Shown: piece after piece, positions 40,588 through 53,135 of the stretch
Layout of the letters: the number at the start of each line of letters is the position of its first letter
Numbering within the stretch: position 1 is the stretch's first letter
Program-made: the position numbers and the translations under genes
Assembly (NCBI RefSeq): GCF_901709675.1
Contig: NC_051089.1
Span: forward strand, 7,997,476-8,061,475
Origin: Syngnathus acus
Lineage: Eukaryota > Chordata > Actinopteri > Syngnathiformes > Syngnathidae
DNA length: 64,000 nt
Reading direction: 5' to 3'
The notes under the pieces: model-generated
Database searches by the model: none
The model's input: the letters and a program-made list of their open reading frames with translations, nothing else
What the model was told of the DNA's origin: nothing

Positions 40588-40653
40588 CCAGCGAAGAAGA
40601 ATCCTCCATGGACGACAAAACTTTTAGTGAGGGAACTTCATCAACGTCTTCAG
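40588..40653 (+). CDS. candidate cassette exon of csmd1 (predicted, unproven)
   Basis: This 66-bp segment lies in the large intron between the CUB1 and Sushi1 exons. It is preceded by TTAGCTTGCCTGCAG and followed by CAG|GTAATT. It begins with two bases completing a codon whose first base would come from the CUB1 exon, and ends with one base that the Sushi1 exon completes: phase 1 on both sides, matching the host intron exactly. In that frame it is open and reads, after an initial Ala, SEEESSMDDKTFSEGTSSTS followed by S: an acidic, Ser/Thr-rich 22-residue linker. Inclusion would lengthen the CUB1-Sushi1 hinge without a frameshift. Weak points are a poor polypyrimidine tract and a donor lacking G at +5; short AG...GT open stretches arise by chance. 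I recall no such insert in human CSMD1. Confidence 0.35.
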
Positions 40654-40987
40654 GTAATTACATGACTCTCTTCATTAATGGCCCAAGGGTTTATTTGCCT
40701 CTACTTCACAAGCTAACAGTTTAAGTTATGTGTGCTTTTGGTTATATTTTATCACAATGCCTTTGTTTTCTAAAAGTTAAGTTGGTGAATTTATTTATTT
40801 TATTCCAGCCTATTTTTAAATAAATGACACTGGAAAAAACGTTTTGAGCACAGGCCGATGGCCAAGATTTGGAAAAAAATTCCTTATATAGTATACATGC
40901 ACAAATTTGCATTTTCACAGATTTTTTTCCCTCATTCCTCCCAAATGTTTTATCTATTTATTTTTTATTATTTGGGGGTCTGGGGTT

Positions 40988-41062
40988 GTCCGTCCGTCCG
41001 TCCGTCCGTCCATCCATCCATCCATCCATCCATCCATCCATCCACCCATCCATCCATCCCTC
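40988..41062 (+). repeat. (GTCC)n then (ATCC)n microsatellite
   Basis: Six GTCC units switch abruptly to about twelve ATCC units with one CACC variant. The boundary is compatible with spread of a single G-to-A change by slippage. It lies 335 bp after the candidate cassette exon. Confidence 0.95.
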
Positions 41063-41814
41063 ATTTAGAGGATTACTATATTTTTTAAGATATGTCTTAA
41101 AGGCTTAATAAATTGGGTATATGCTAAATGGACCAGCAGATGGGATTTACTATCAAACAACTTGGAAGGTGTTCTCCTCTGTAATGGCACATGACTGTAG
41201 CTTTAGGCTATACTTTTTTCCATCTGAAACATTTTAATTACCCTCATTCCTTTAGCATCATTTATAAGCTGTCGATAATGACTCTATCTCAAATCACAGT
41301 ACTGTATAAGAAAAGAAAATGTGGCTATGAAAAGCAACATTCATTGCGTACGTTAAACATGTATGTTAATGTCATGATTGATTTAAAAAATACATTAACA
41401 GTTTTTTATCAGTCAGTATCTAATCATTGTGGGCCATTTGGTCTTTTATTGTAACTTTGACATTTCCTCGGGGCTTCTAATGGTTATTAATCAATACAGT
41501 GTTCTGCTGAACACCAATAATAGGCTACTAGATGGTCATGCAGTTTAATCTAAATACATTTCCTCTGTGACACGCAAATACACACTCGTACTCAAATGCA
41601 GCAGATACAGTCGCAGGACAAATAACAGTACATCATTTAAAGGACCACTGCAGCACATTAATCTTAACCAAGGTCTTGGATTACTCTGTCCTGTTAGAGT
41701 CAAGGCTCTCTAATATCTTTTTATTTGGAGACTTAAAAAATACATGTGCACATAACTTTAATTTAATTTTTTTTTTGGGAGGGGAGCAATTTTGGGTTGG
41801 GCAGTGAAATTTTC

Positions 41815-41880
41815 ATAATATACAGTGGATCCTCCACGGCCAAATACAATCCGTGCCAGCACACATGGTGAAAAAGGCAA
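41815..41880 (+). repeat. possible DNA-transposon terminal fragment
   Basis: TATACAGTGGATCCTCCACG has the TACAGTGGAxCCTC form of mariner/Tigger-type termini. No matching inverted copy was found nearby, so only one end may remain. Confidence 0.3.
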
Positions 41881-44526
41881 ATAGTATTGAATCACAGCTG
41901 GAGTCTTACTGTTTTATATTCTTTTTTTTCCTCTCATGTTCACTCAACCAAAAGAAAATACGGGTCATTCCTTTGAAATAAAATCTGCAAACTAACATAG
42001 GGAAAAGAATAACACCCACAGAGATCACCTTGACTTCTCCTGAATTGTACCAATTTAGGGCCAGTTAAGATACACACGTACTTGATCAAAACAACAAAAA
42101 CAGCCAACTTTCCTCGGGATTCTTTAAGAGCAACATGATTTCCTTATTACAGTAGTTTTTATTTGATCAAACATTAACAATAATTTCACTGTCAAAGTTC
42201 CAAGTACCAAACAACATTTTCCATTCGGAAATCAATCCACTTGTGTCACATTAGCCATTTTCAAAATGATCCGGATGTATTTTTTTTTGTGTCTGGCAGA
42301 TAATACTGTGGACTTTGCAGTGTTTCTCGGATATAAAATGAAATGTATCCTTTCCTCACACCTCATCTTGCTCACATCCCAAGGGAGTGATGCTCAGGAT
42401 GAGCAGCTTGAACAGATAGCCTCACACATTTTCTCTCTGGGACATTCTTACATTTTTACGTCATTTACTCATTTTTACATCATGTCACAGAGGTGAAACA
42501 GCCTTTAAAGGATTGCACTGTCACACTTGCAAAGGTTGCAATATATTACTAGGTCAGCTTCCACACGCTGGTATTTTTAAACTCAAAGGTCAGTCAATAC
42601 TAAATAAATGCAAGTCTGTGTGGACTACAATTTAGTCAGCAAAAATGTATATTACTTGTTGTATTGACTTTTATTCTCACTATCATCTCAAGTAGACTTT
42701 TTGGTGTGAAATTGTTTTTCTAATTAATGCTGTTAGTCATCGTGATCCAGTTAATACCAGGCAGCTTCAGAAAGCCTGCGGCCATTGTGCACCACCTCAA
42801 GGGCAAACATAACTTTCTCAGAAAATCAAATATTATCTTGCAGTACATGTTTGAATTTGTTCATGCGTCACATTCTCCGAGCTATTTGTGAAATACAGTA
42901 GATTTAATTACTTATTCATACAATGTAGAATGTGTGTTCTGATCCAATAAAAATGTTAAAGGGGGGATTTAAATGTTCTGCAAAATTATAATACTTTTTT
43001 TGGTCATGCTGCACTATGAATGTAAATCAGCATATTTGAAGACACGTTTACACAATGTAGTGAGAATACCAAACGGCACATTGACGAAATGCCAAACTTT
43101 GAAGTGAAATCAGCCAATGCAAAAGGTGAGCTGGAAACCGGAACTCCAAAGGAAAAGAGGATAATGAAATGCAGCTAATGCAAAACATGAGATGCACAGG
43201 TGCTGTGGAGATATTATGGAAATGAAATACCAAATGCTGAAAGTGCCAACACAAAAAGACAGATGCATAAAAAGATGAAGTGCCGGAATTAGAGAATGGC
43301 ATCTGATGTATAGGGTCTGCAGAGATAATGGGTTACTCCAATACGCTTTAATGCTAAGAAATTGAGATGAAGTGATGCTAATGCAAAAGTGTCAAAAAGC
43401 AGTTAATGCATTGAGACATTTTACAAAGAAGTGATGTGGAAGCCACAAAGAACGGAGAGATGAAGTAAAGGTTTCTTAAGGTTAATATGGACGCAGAAAA
43501 AGTGTGTGAAAATTGTGTGCGCGTGTGTGTGTTTGTGCACGTATGTTTTTGCAAGCGGGGAGGGGGGCAGTAATACAATAGTGGCTGACGACAATAATAC
43601 CACAGCTGTGTATTGAGAAATGGAAAAAAAATGAGGGTGGTAGAGGATGACATTGCTAACAGAGAAAAGGGTAAGAGGAAGTGGATGGAAGAAAAAGTTG
43701 ACAAAAGAATAAAAGCATGGGCAAGAGTGCTGCCATCCATTCTTTCGCTTGCTTAACCGGGTCAGTATAAAATTAGGTGTGCATACGTATGCATTTTTTT
43801 AAGCTTTGAAATGTGTGTAGCTAGACGTGGAAGCATATAACGCTACAAACAATAAAAATCCTCATCATTCATCAAAGACTTCTGCAGACTCACTTTGACA
43901 CACGTATCGGTATGGACAGTAACTTATGTATATGAGCACTGGCTTAAAGAAAGTTCAAGATCCTCTGTGTTGTTAATGCAAAGCTGCTTCTGTCATCACT
44001 AAAAATGTGTCAATGCCAAAGTGAATTCTCTGCAATGTTGGTGGTGGGGGACATGGCTACAATCTACAACTGCAAGTTAGTATTATTAGTAGTACTAATG
44101 ATACTACTTTGTTGTGTTATTAATCTACATTTCAATTTCTACCACTAAAACAGTCAACTAACTGAAAATGTATCTTCCCCGAATGCTGCAATTTACAGAA
44201 CACCTCTGTGCCTTTATTTAAATTCTGAAGCGAGGAGGTGACACAGCAAAGGAGCTCATCGGCCGGCAGGAGCTTTAGAAGCCTGGTCGCTTGTGAGCTA
44301 GTTGGTGGCTTGCCTCGCCTTTCTGGTGAGATATATTCTAGCTACAGGCGGCTTTTAGTGGATATACTTTTTTCTTGGCTCAAACATGCAGGGATGTGTA
44401 GACAAAAGAAAGATGCTTGATAAAATTCCATCCATTTTCAAGTTGGTTGTGGTTAAAGAGATCCAAGTGCATGGATTACAGCAAGGGCAGTTTGTTGAAG
44501 ATAGCAAGGGTTTCTGTTCTACACTA

Positions 44527-44539
44527 TGACCTTTGACCC
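44527..44539 (-). promoter_or_regulatory. DR1 nuclear-receptor motif
   Basis: TGACCTTTGACCC reads on the - strand as GGGTCA-A-AGGTCA, two half-sites with one-base spacing as bound by HNF4, COUP-TF or PPAR/RXR. A repeat origin or chance match is possible. Confidence 0.25.
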
Positions 44540-45870
44540 AAGCTACTGCTTCAGCTTTCCATCAGTACCGATGTCCACAAAAATGTGCGCCACCTTCCCT
44601 GTCAACATGTTCATCTCAGTTGGGGAGCATAGCCTGACAGGAAAGGTGATAAGGGGTGAGATACTGACAAATGCCAATGAGAAAGTGGCTCTTTGCTGTC
44701 ATGCTCAGCGTGCAGGATTTACAAACCAAAAGTGGTTTGCATTTACTCAATCGGGTCTCTATTAAAGAGCTGACAGTAAGCATTTACAAAATGGATGTGG
44801 CCAATCAAATTCCCCTGGCCATCTTGTGTCAGGTATGGTATTCTTCAAAGTTCTTACCTGGACATTGTCATTTCTGAACTGCTGTGGTTAAAAGAGCCAC
44901 ATGGGTCAAAAAATGCAAATGAAGATATTCATATATTCCAATTCTAGACTTCTACTATTCATATATTCAAATCCTCTTTAATAAAACATGGACGTTCCTC
45001 AAAAATGGACAAAGCTACAGTAATATTAATGTTGCCAATTTGACATCCTGATTTACAATTTGGTACATACGTCAAACCTGCGCCTTTCCATGGTCCATAG
45101 CAACCGGACCTGAGGAAAAAAACTCATATGAAAACCAAGGGCGGATTCAAAGTAAACTCCAAATACTGGCTATGGCTGACGGGAAGTCAAGTAGTTGATT
45201 TTAATCCTCGGGGGGTCCATGACGATAAGCCCCTCCTTTTACACAGCACACCGCAAGCTCCAATGTCAACAGTAGTTATTGGTTTCTTCAGCTTGCTAAA
45301 AGTCAAACCTTTCTTTTTGACAGATGTTCTTTTTGACATTTGCCTGGCCTCATGCAGGAGCAGTCATAGTGTTCTTACTTTTCTCAGCACCCCGTTTAAA
45401 GAATGTTTTCCAAAATGCTGCGTTTAATTTAAAGTAGGATCCCCACAGCTACTCGCGTATTAGATAAGTATAACAAGCCCGGAGTGAGTGATCTGGACAT
45501 CGTGGCTATTTCCTGGTAGGCCCAGCCCGCACATTAGTTTCTACCGGCCCTGAGCCCGGAAACTCTGAAATGAGTCCCACTCTGGCCCTGAGTCCAAGCA
45601 AAGTAATGTAACTGCTAATACTGTCTACAGCTGAGTTTTCATTCAGCTCTGGTTCAACAAAAAAACGATAGAACATTTATCAGCAGTTCTTGCAGATTTC
45701 CAAACGTCCAGTATGTAGGGGACCCCAAGCGTTTATGATACAAGATTTGACAAGCAGCCAACCTCCTGAGATTGACTAGTACAAAGTCAACATTGCACAC
45801 ACCTCACATTTTCCAAGCTGCAGTAACAACACCACAACACATTTCTTGCAGTTTCTTGCTAATGATAATG

Positions 45871-45897
45871 ACACACACACACACACACACACACACC
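45871..45897 (+). repeat. (AC)n microsatellite
   Basis: Thirteen AC units. Confidence 0.95.
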
Positions 45898-46742
45898 CAA
45901 CCCACTCACGGTCCACCAGATGACTGCCATCAGCATTTTGGGGACTTCTGCAACATAGGAAGAACAAACCAAACACTTTCCAGCAGACTACACCTTGGTT
46001 TATACTGAAGGACTGCCAAATTAGAAAGTGTTTTTTTCCTCCTCCAAGATTCACATTTCCTAAATGTGTCACGCGTCATTGCAAATGACCCTTTCTGGTA
46101 GCTGAGGTTTTGCACCATAAGCCTTAATGTCCGGCCGCCTTGTGTATGAAATAGGCTGTCTGGAGAAATGATTTGGCTGCTGCAACCTGGTGACAAATGA
46201 ATTAGTTCCATTCCCTTGACAGAATCAAGAAACATTTCAGTCACGGTGTAAAGGTCCGGTCAATGGTGACATGAGAAACTGACCCTTAGCCCGGAAATTC
46301 AATTATGAAAATATGAAAATGAAACTGTGGAATCAGGGCACTCTGTTTGGTGGCAGTGCTGCAAGGCTTGTCTGATACTGATTAGCACTTGCAAATATTC
46401 TGACCAGACATAAAAAAATACTGAATTAAAATCGTAAATGGTTTGGACACTATCCATCATTCTGAATTTTCATGTAAAAGTGACATTTCTAAAAATGAAA
46501 TCATAGGACATGATCCATTTACAAGTTTATTGTCATAACTGGTTCTAACTGGTCTAAGTGGCTGACATGACAAAGACGTTACGAACATAAAAAAATCATT
46601 AGAAATTAGAAGATATCCCAAAGACAACATGTACAGCTGCACTTGAGCAGAATTGCTTTGTGATTCCCTGACAACCAGTCTAAGGTATAAAAGGTACTTA
46701 ATTTGTCATATGTACAAAAACATTTCTTCTCGGCCTTTGGCT

Positions 46743-46830
46743 ATTCCCTAAGGAGCAGTGGGCAGCATCCATGTAGCGCACAGGGACTAATTCCAGATCT
46801 TGCAACAGCGCCTGACTAGAAATTCAACTG
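46743..46830. repeat. possible teleost repeat fragment (GGAGCAGTGGGCAGC type)
   Basis: AAGGAGCAGTGGGCAGCATC, GCGCACAGGGACTAATTCCA and GATCTTGCAACAGCGCCTGA recall a dispersed fish sequence of the form 'GAGCAGTGGGCAGC-CAGCGCCCGGGGACCAACTCCAG'. It directly follows an 18-nt U2-like match at 46726-46743. Confidence 0.4.
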
Positions 46831-48579
46831 AGCTGTTTTTGATCGAAGAGAACATGCCAAATAGCCCCCAAAGTCAGTTTTTGACCACAGTCTATGCAGT
46901 AAATGAACCAGAGGACCCTCTTGTTGTGAGGCAGTGATCTGAGGCCTTTTGTCTTGACCTAGAACGAAAGAAGCGTAATGGAAAACGGACAAATGGACAT
47001 TGCGGTTGTCACTGTGTTGTCATGTTCAGTGGAGCACATTGATGATACTGGTCTCAAAGAGGAGACCATAATAATGATCATTAACGTGAATAATTATGAC
47101 ATTTAGACCATTGCCTGTTTAGGCAATAAATATTATGGCATAGTATTGACTGGTTTATGAGGCGCAATGTCATTTATTTCCAGAGGGTCTGAAACCTCAT
47201 TAGTATTTGTTTAATTATTAGCGTTTATGAATAGCACTCCTCCTATTCACTTGTTTGTTTGTCTTTTGTTTTGCGTCTCATTAAAGATGTTTTCAGTTAT
47301 GTCATCTGCAGAAGTGGATCAGCGGTGCTCCCAGTTTGTGTGGGGATCGTTGATGGGACATTTCGGTTTTGTTTTCAATTACAGTGCCTACATGTGAATT
47401 GTCTAGACAAGCCGGTTGTCTTATTGAGTTACATTGATCATTCCCACCACCGACATGCTGCCAAAGGGAATATCCGCAAGGTCCCGTCAATGTGTCCTCT
47501 ATGACCTCCTGCTGCTGTATGTCGCTCACTCAGATTTACCGAAGGTTTACAAACATGTTTGCTCACACAGGCAGATGTGAAAGCTGAGCTCCTCACTGGG
47601 CGCAGCCGTGGATGCGTCTAACAAACGTGCAGAATTGTCGTGCAATTCAGCTGTATATTATGGCAGAATTACATGGAAATTGATTCCCTTATCTTATGCA
47701 ATGTCATTTATCAACCCATAGATGAATTGTGCTGGTGGATTTTGGATCGGTCTGTCTACATTTTTATGATACCCTGCTGAATCTGTTGGGTCACTGTCTT
47801 GAGTTGGACTCACTTTGAAAAGCTAAAACTCACAAAATCCACATCTGTTTTCCAAATTTGCACTCAAATTTAAATGGGTGTTCTTCGACCCACGCCACGG
47901 ACTAAAGTTGTAGTTATCATGTCACTGACTAACCAAACAACCAATCAACAGTCCTGCTTCATGTTTTCGGTGTTGGTATAATGAATACTTTTTTTTTTTC
48001 CTTTTGGTTATATAAACCGGCATCTCTCCCTTAATGAAATTAAGCCTTTTTGTTCATTCTCCTTCTTTTGCGCCAGACGTCCTTCTCCCTCTGCTGAGAG
48101 CTGGATGAATGAAACACAGAGGTTGATGTCACAATGAGTGATTTTTGATGTACTATGCGTGTGTGTGTATGTGAGAAGGTGGATCAAGGAGGAGAAGCCA
48201 GGGTGTTCTTCTAGATGTCTGCGTCATGTCCCAATAGGTGTGTCTCTTTGCCTGTGGATTCTTTGTCCAAAAGTGCAGTGACTGATTATGGCTGCCATTT
48301 ATCCCAGTATGACTTGTCTCACTGTGAGACTCACATCATTAATAAGCATGTGCAGGGTCATTGCACCTGTGTGTGCGCAGCCAGACATGTTTCTCCAAGC
48401 ACATTTAATTTCTTTGAGCTGTTGGTAATATTCCGTCAAACACTGTAAAACCGAGGTGTGCTCATGTACACACCATCAAGCTTTTGAGATTTGAGATTTT
48501 CACTGCTGCGTGTATGCTACACACACATTGATCTTTCATTTTATGTCTAAAGGATAAAACAGCTCCCCATCCGCCGATA

Positions 48580-48610
48580 ACACACACACGCACACGCACA
48601 CATGCACACA
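48580..48610 (+). repeat. interrupted (CA)n microsatellite
   Basis: CA units broken by CG and TG. Confidence 0.9.
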
Positions 48611-50516
48611 CTTACAAAATACACACTAATGTAAACAGATGTCTTGCTTTTCCATGTGAAAAGTGCACACAATGGAACACTTGTGTGCAGATGATTAATA
48701 GCCTGTGCCTCGACTGGCTAATGAACAGTGATAAATATTATCATTTTAGTGTGATGTAGTAGCTGTTGTAAATGTATGCATTTGTTGAAAAAAGGCCAAC
48801 TGTCATTATTATTCCAGTGTGTTTTGCATGAATGTTGAGTATGTCCCTGAGTAGGAGAGTCGATGTTTATCTTCATAATCCACTTGTGTGAGGTTGGATA
48901 AGGCACATGCAGCAGGTGATGATGTCTTGATTGGTTCTGTTTGCTGGATGTCAATTAAATGCAGAATGATTGGGTTGCTGATGTATTTTAATACTTTTGT
49001 GATAACACACATCTCAGCCTGGTGTCAAACATGTCTTACCCTGTAAGCCACAACCACAACAATTTACTGTTGAGAGAATTTGTTCATCATCACTTTTGTA
49101 TTCATTTTTTTTAAATATTTGAGCTGGGCTGTTCATTTGCATGTCTACCACACAATTCTGAGCTACGGTGCTTCAATCACCGCTCTGGCCTTTCTTTGTG
49201 GAGTGTGCATGCTCTCCCTGGATTTTTGATGGATGTGTAGATAGTTTAGCCTTGGTGGAGCGCTGTGAGAAAATGTCTTGTGTGGTTAAACAAACTCGGG
49301 TTTAAAAAAATATCCTAACTTGTTAGAGATGTTCATTTTATTTCTGATGTTCACATTTTGTACTGCTATTATAGGCAGGCAGTGCTTGGGTCACGTTAGT
49401 TTACCATTTCTGTCATTTTTCCCTGGCTTGATATTGAGATGCAAATATGAAAATCTGGGACATGGCGGCTTTCTTTATTGGCATCATCTGGAGTGTTTTC
49501 TAAACAGTAAGTGCAGGCATGCATTAAACTCACATAGATACACACGTGTACACACACGTGCATGTACATTTTGAGATGAGAGTACATACATCCCATCAGT
49601 GATTTCATATAAACATTTTTGGAGCCTTTTTAATATCGCTGCATGAGTCAGAACACGTGTATGTTCTCAGTTATATCAAATAAAGCCCTAAAAGGTATTT
49701 TTTTTCTCAAAACACTGCACATATTAAACCATAAAAGCCATCCATTACCATCACTCACATTCACGCACACTAGTTTACAAGGGTAGGGCTGACGTAAACG
49801 GGCCTGGCAAGAATACTGCAGCATTGTTACTTGGTAGGAAACTACATTTTTGGGTGATGTACAGTGATGAGATCAAATAACTACTGACTGTGTTTTTATT
49901 ATCTAGTTTTCCTATAAAATGATTTCTCTTTGTTTTATAGAATTGTGTTCTGTATGGTGCAATCTGAGTACTAGACAGGTGTAATTCAATAAAGACAATT
50001 TGGAGGCATTTTAATTAATTCCCCTCACTGCAGATTTTGATACGTAAAGAAGGTTTGGTATCCAAAGTCTGCAAATTTAGCTATTTCAGTTGTTTGAGTT
50101 CTCTCATTATGTGTGAGTGAAATCTTCAGTGACTGCTTCAACAATGAGTAGTTCAATAAAAGTCACATTTGAATAAAAATATCTTAGCAAAAAAAAAAAA
50201 TGAAGATTTGGATTTTTGGTTAATCTGTTCATCCTTTAAAGCTGTTTACATATGTTTTTTTTGGTTTTGTTTTACCCACTAGAAAAACAAGGCAACTTTT
50301 GTAATCGTCTGCATATCTGTGTGTGCTATTTATTTGTATGGGTGTGTCCTTGTGTCAGCTTTATGATATATGAGAATCGTTGTGACATTGTGTTTACCCA
50401 CAATTCTACGCTGCTCAGGGGACCGTGGACTGTCACCTACCACGGAAATTGACTGTTTTGCACACAAGCAAGCACAAATCCACAATCAAATAAACACACG
50501 TACACACACCCACACA

Positions 50517-50518
<2 letters not shown>

Positions 50519-50569
<51 letters not shown>
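50519..50569 (+). repeat. (CA)n microsatellite, about 25 units
   Basis: The longest pure CA run in the window. It passes directly into the 14-bp minisatellite at 50565. Confidence 0.95.
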
Positions 50570-50574
<5 letters not shown>

Positions 50575-50606
50575 GTCGCACACTCACAGTCGCACACTCA
50601 CAGACG
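50565..50606 (+). repeat. 14-bp minisatellite, three copies
   Basis: Three consecutive copies of CACACTCACAGTCG; the third has one T-to-A change. They probably grew out of the adjacent CA run. Confidence 0.95.
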
Positions 50607-51694
50607 CACACACACAAAAACTACTTTTGGAGTTTAAAGACTGAGACCAAATATCATACAGGTCGTTGCTGATGTAGACAAAGAAAAAGATGCAACCATC
50701 CTAAAAGACATAAGAATACAAAAACAAACAGGAGGCGAAATTGATTCACACATCCATGTAGAATGAAGACACACGCACACGCACGCGCATACGCACAAGC
50801 CCATCCATCCATTCGGCAAAGTGAGTTGACAGATGTAAATGTGCCCAGAGGACAGCAAGACTAAATGAAGATGCATTAGACCTCGTTTTGTGCATGTGTA
50901 TGCGTGTTTGTGTACATTTCGGAGAGCGAGCGGTGCCTCAAGCAGCAGAGGCTGCGATGATGAATGTCTATTTAAGCATTGGAGCGATGCACACTCGTGT
51001 TCCTATTGTATTGATCTGCTCTACTTTGTTCACCTCCAACCATGTTTCATTTGTGTTGTAAATCTTGCTCGGTTCTGCCTAAATCTGTCACGCTAATGAA
51101 TGTATTGCTCATGTTATAGTCCAATAATCTGCTTTCCCATGGAGCTCGAAATATGCACAATTAGCCTCGTGACACAACGAGCCCAGCGTTAGGAACACCT
51201 GCACGATCACACAGCATCTGTTTAAAAAATTCTGCCTTAATGGGTCAAGGTTTCGACAGCGTCAATGAAGTGTTCATTTAGAAATATTATTGTGGTTTTA
51301 ATTCACAGTAATGTGAAACTGCACTGACTTTAACTAAGGTAACAAACTTGGTAACATAACAATAACTGCAAAAAAGAAACTGCGAGCACCCGACAAATGG
51401 ACACTTTGTAAATCACGCTTATTGTCATCGATTGGTTGGGTGCAGTGATTTTCTTTATATCAATTTGGATGCATAAGGGCCGGGCCAGGGACGGCTGATT
51501 TTTTTCCGAGATTACATTTGTCAACAACAAAAATTTTTTTTGGGTGTAGAAAAATAAATACTTTTTTTTTTAACTGAATATAGTAAAAAAGAGATAAAAG
51601 AAAAATTAAACAAATGACAAGTTGCATCCGTTCTTACCATTAAAAGGAATTGGAAGAAGTATCAACATGTTTAATTCTACCCCAAATACATTTA

Positions 51695-51759
51695 ACTTAT
51701 TACAAAACAAAGTTTGTTTTGTAATAAGTATGTTCCAAAATATTGTACTTTGGAACATA
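51695..51759. repeat. 35-bp perfect palindrome followed by a second hairpin
   Basis: The first palindrome has 17-bp arms, ACTTATTACAAAACAAA at 51695-51711 and its exact complement at 51713-51729, with one base between. The second begins at 51729 with TATGTTCCAAA (51729-51739), a 9-base loop, and TTTGGAACATA (51749-51759). No target duplication or coding role is seen. Confidence 0.95.
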
Positions 51760-52002
51760 TATTTGTGTTTGAATGAGTAAATACAGAAAATTATTCAAAC
51801 GTAAAGACACGAAAAAAAATATTTACTTGCCTTTTGGACATCTCCCATCCTGCATTTAATGTTACTCTTGTATATCGAAAAACATACAATATTTGATACA
51901 GCTTTTTCAACTTATCTCACAGGCTAAAGTTGTATGTCAGGGTATGTCAGCTGGTGGGTGTATTTCATTAATTCACGATTGCATGGGATTGTGAAGACTT
52001 GA

Positions 52003-52065
52003 ACGCACGCACGCACAAGCGCGCGCATCCACGCACAAGCGCGCACATGCACGCAGGCACGCACA

Positions 52066-52100
<35 letters not shown>
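52003..52100 (+). repeat. complex (CGCA)/(CG)/(CA) repeat
   Basis: ACGCACAAGCGCGC occurs twice (52011 and 52031), followed by (CA)n. It is a strongly alternating purine-pyrimidine tract about 98 bp long. Confidence 0.9.
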
Positions 52101-52102
<2 letters not shown>

Positions 52103-53094
52103 TTGTGTAGAGGATGAATACAGGCTTTATGGTATTTTTTTGTGTGCCAATGTCTCCTCTGCTAACAGCACAGCCTGAGGGCAGACCATTCTCACTCTAG
52201 CTGCTCTGGCTCAGGTCAGAGTTTTCATAGCAATACTGACAGCAGTCACGGTGACTGAAAAGCAAGGAATTGTGCTGGGGGGAGTGATAAGGGACAGTGG
52301 GAAGGGATGAAATCTTAAAGGTTTAATGTTGTTTTATCTCCTACTGCTCCCATCTGCAGTAGTGTCTGCCATCCTGGGAATGGATGTGGTTATTCGAGAA
52401 GGTTTTGGAGGCCCAGCCTTTTGATTCTGTTAAGCACATTTGCAGTGATATGAAAAGAACATCAACATGAAGAATGCTGCAATTTATATTGCATTGTTAA
52501 TATTGTTCAGTGTGAAGGCCTGCTTATCGATTGCACCCCCTGCCCATATTTCGTATGCCTGAGTTGGCCAGCAGAATGGATCACTTTAGTATCAAAACAA
52601 TTGCAACTATTCAACCAGGACAACAGCAACTATTCTTTTTTTTCTCACTGAAGAAATTAAAGTCTTTAAAATTTGATTTTAAATTAAATGAGAAAATATA
52701 CTTTAGCAGTCCTACATTTTAACAAAATCAAATGGAATTGCACTTCATTGCGGGTTTCTTTCAAATGCAAATGATTGGGAATGTTTTTGTTTAATTTTCT
52801 GGTTTTTATGTGCATTTTTAAGTGAAGCTGACTGATGGCTCCCCAGGTGGTCCCCTGCAGTACTCTCTATAGCCTCAGGCTAGGTCATTGTTTCTATAGC
52901 AACCATTGGTCTTGAGCCCATTGCAAGTGTCATTGTCACACGTGTCACTCGTAAGGTGTGATTACGACAATTATATTGTTTATTTCTTACAACAGGCTTG
53001 CAATTATCAAGTGTCAGTTTTGAGGATATACTGCCAATCTTATATAGAACTGGTGTAACATGGAGTAAAAGGAAATGTGAGGGTGATCAAGCCA

Positions 53095-53135
53095 TCCATC
53101 CATTTTCCATACTGCCCATCCTGGCTGATTTTACT
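53095..53135 (+). repeat. short head fragment of CCATCCATTTTC-type repeat
   Basis: CCATCCATCCATTTTCCATA followed by CTGCCCATCCTGGCTG matches the opening of the repeat found at 20722. Only about 40 bp remain. Confidence 0.45.

Noticed and set aside
40988-41062. Regular short repeats, considered as a CRISPR-like array
   Set aside because: It is a simple tetranucleotide run with no spacers in a vertebrate intron.
44526-44877. Two overlapping + strand frames with coding-like appearance
   Set aside because: No family match, no splice sites giving a phase compatible with csmd1, and no polyA or promoter evidence of a nested gene.
45520-45600. GC-rich block with repeated GGCCCTGAG
   Set aside because: It may be a repeat remnant, but there are no ends, no inverted repeats and no recognised family.
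50370-50672. Open frames with His-Thr repeats
   Set aside because: They are translations of (CA)n microsatellites, as are those at 8717-8983, 45772-46072 and 63052-63519.
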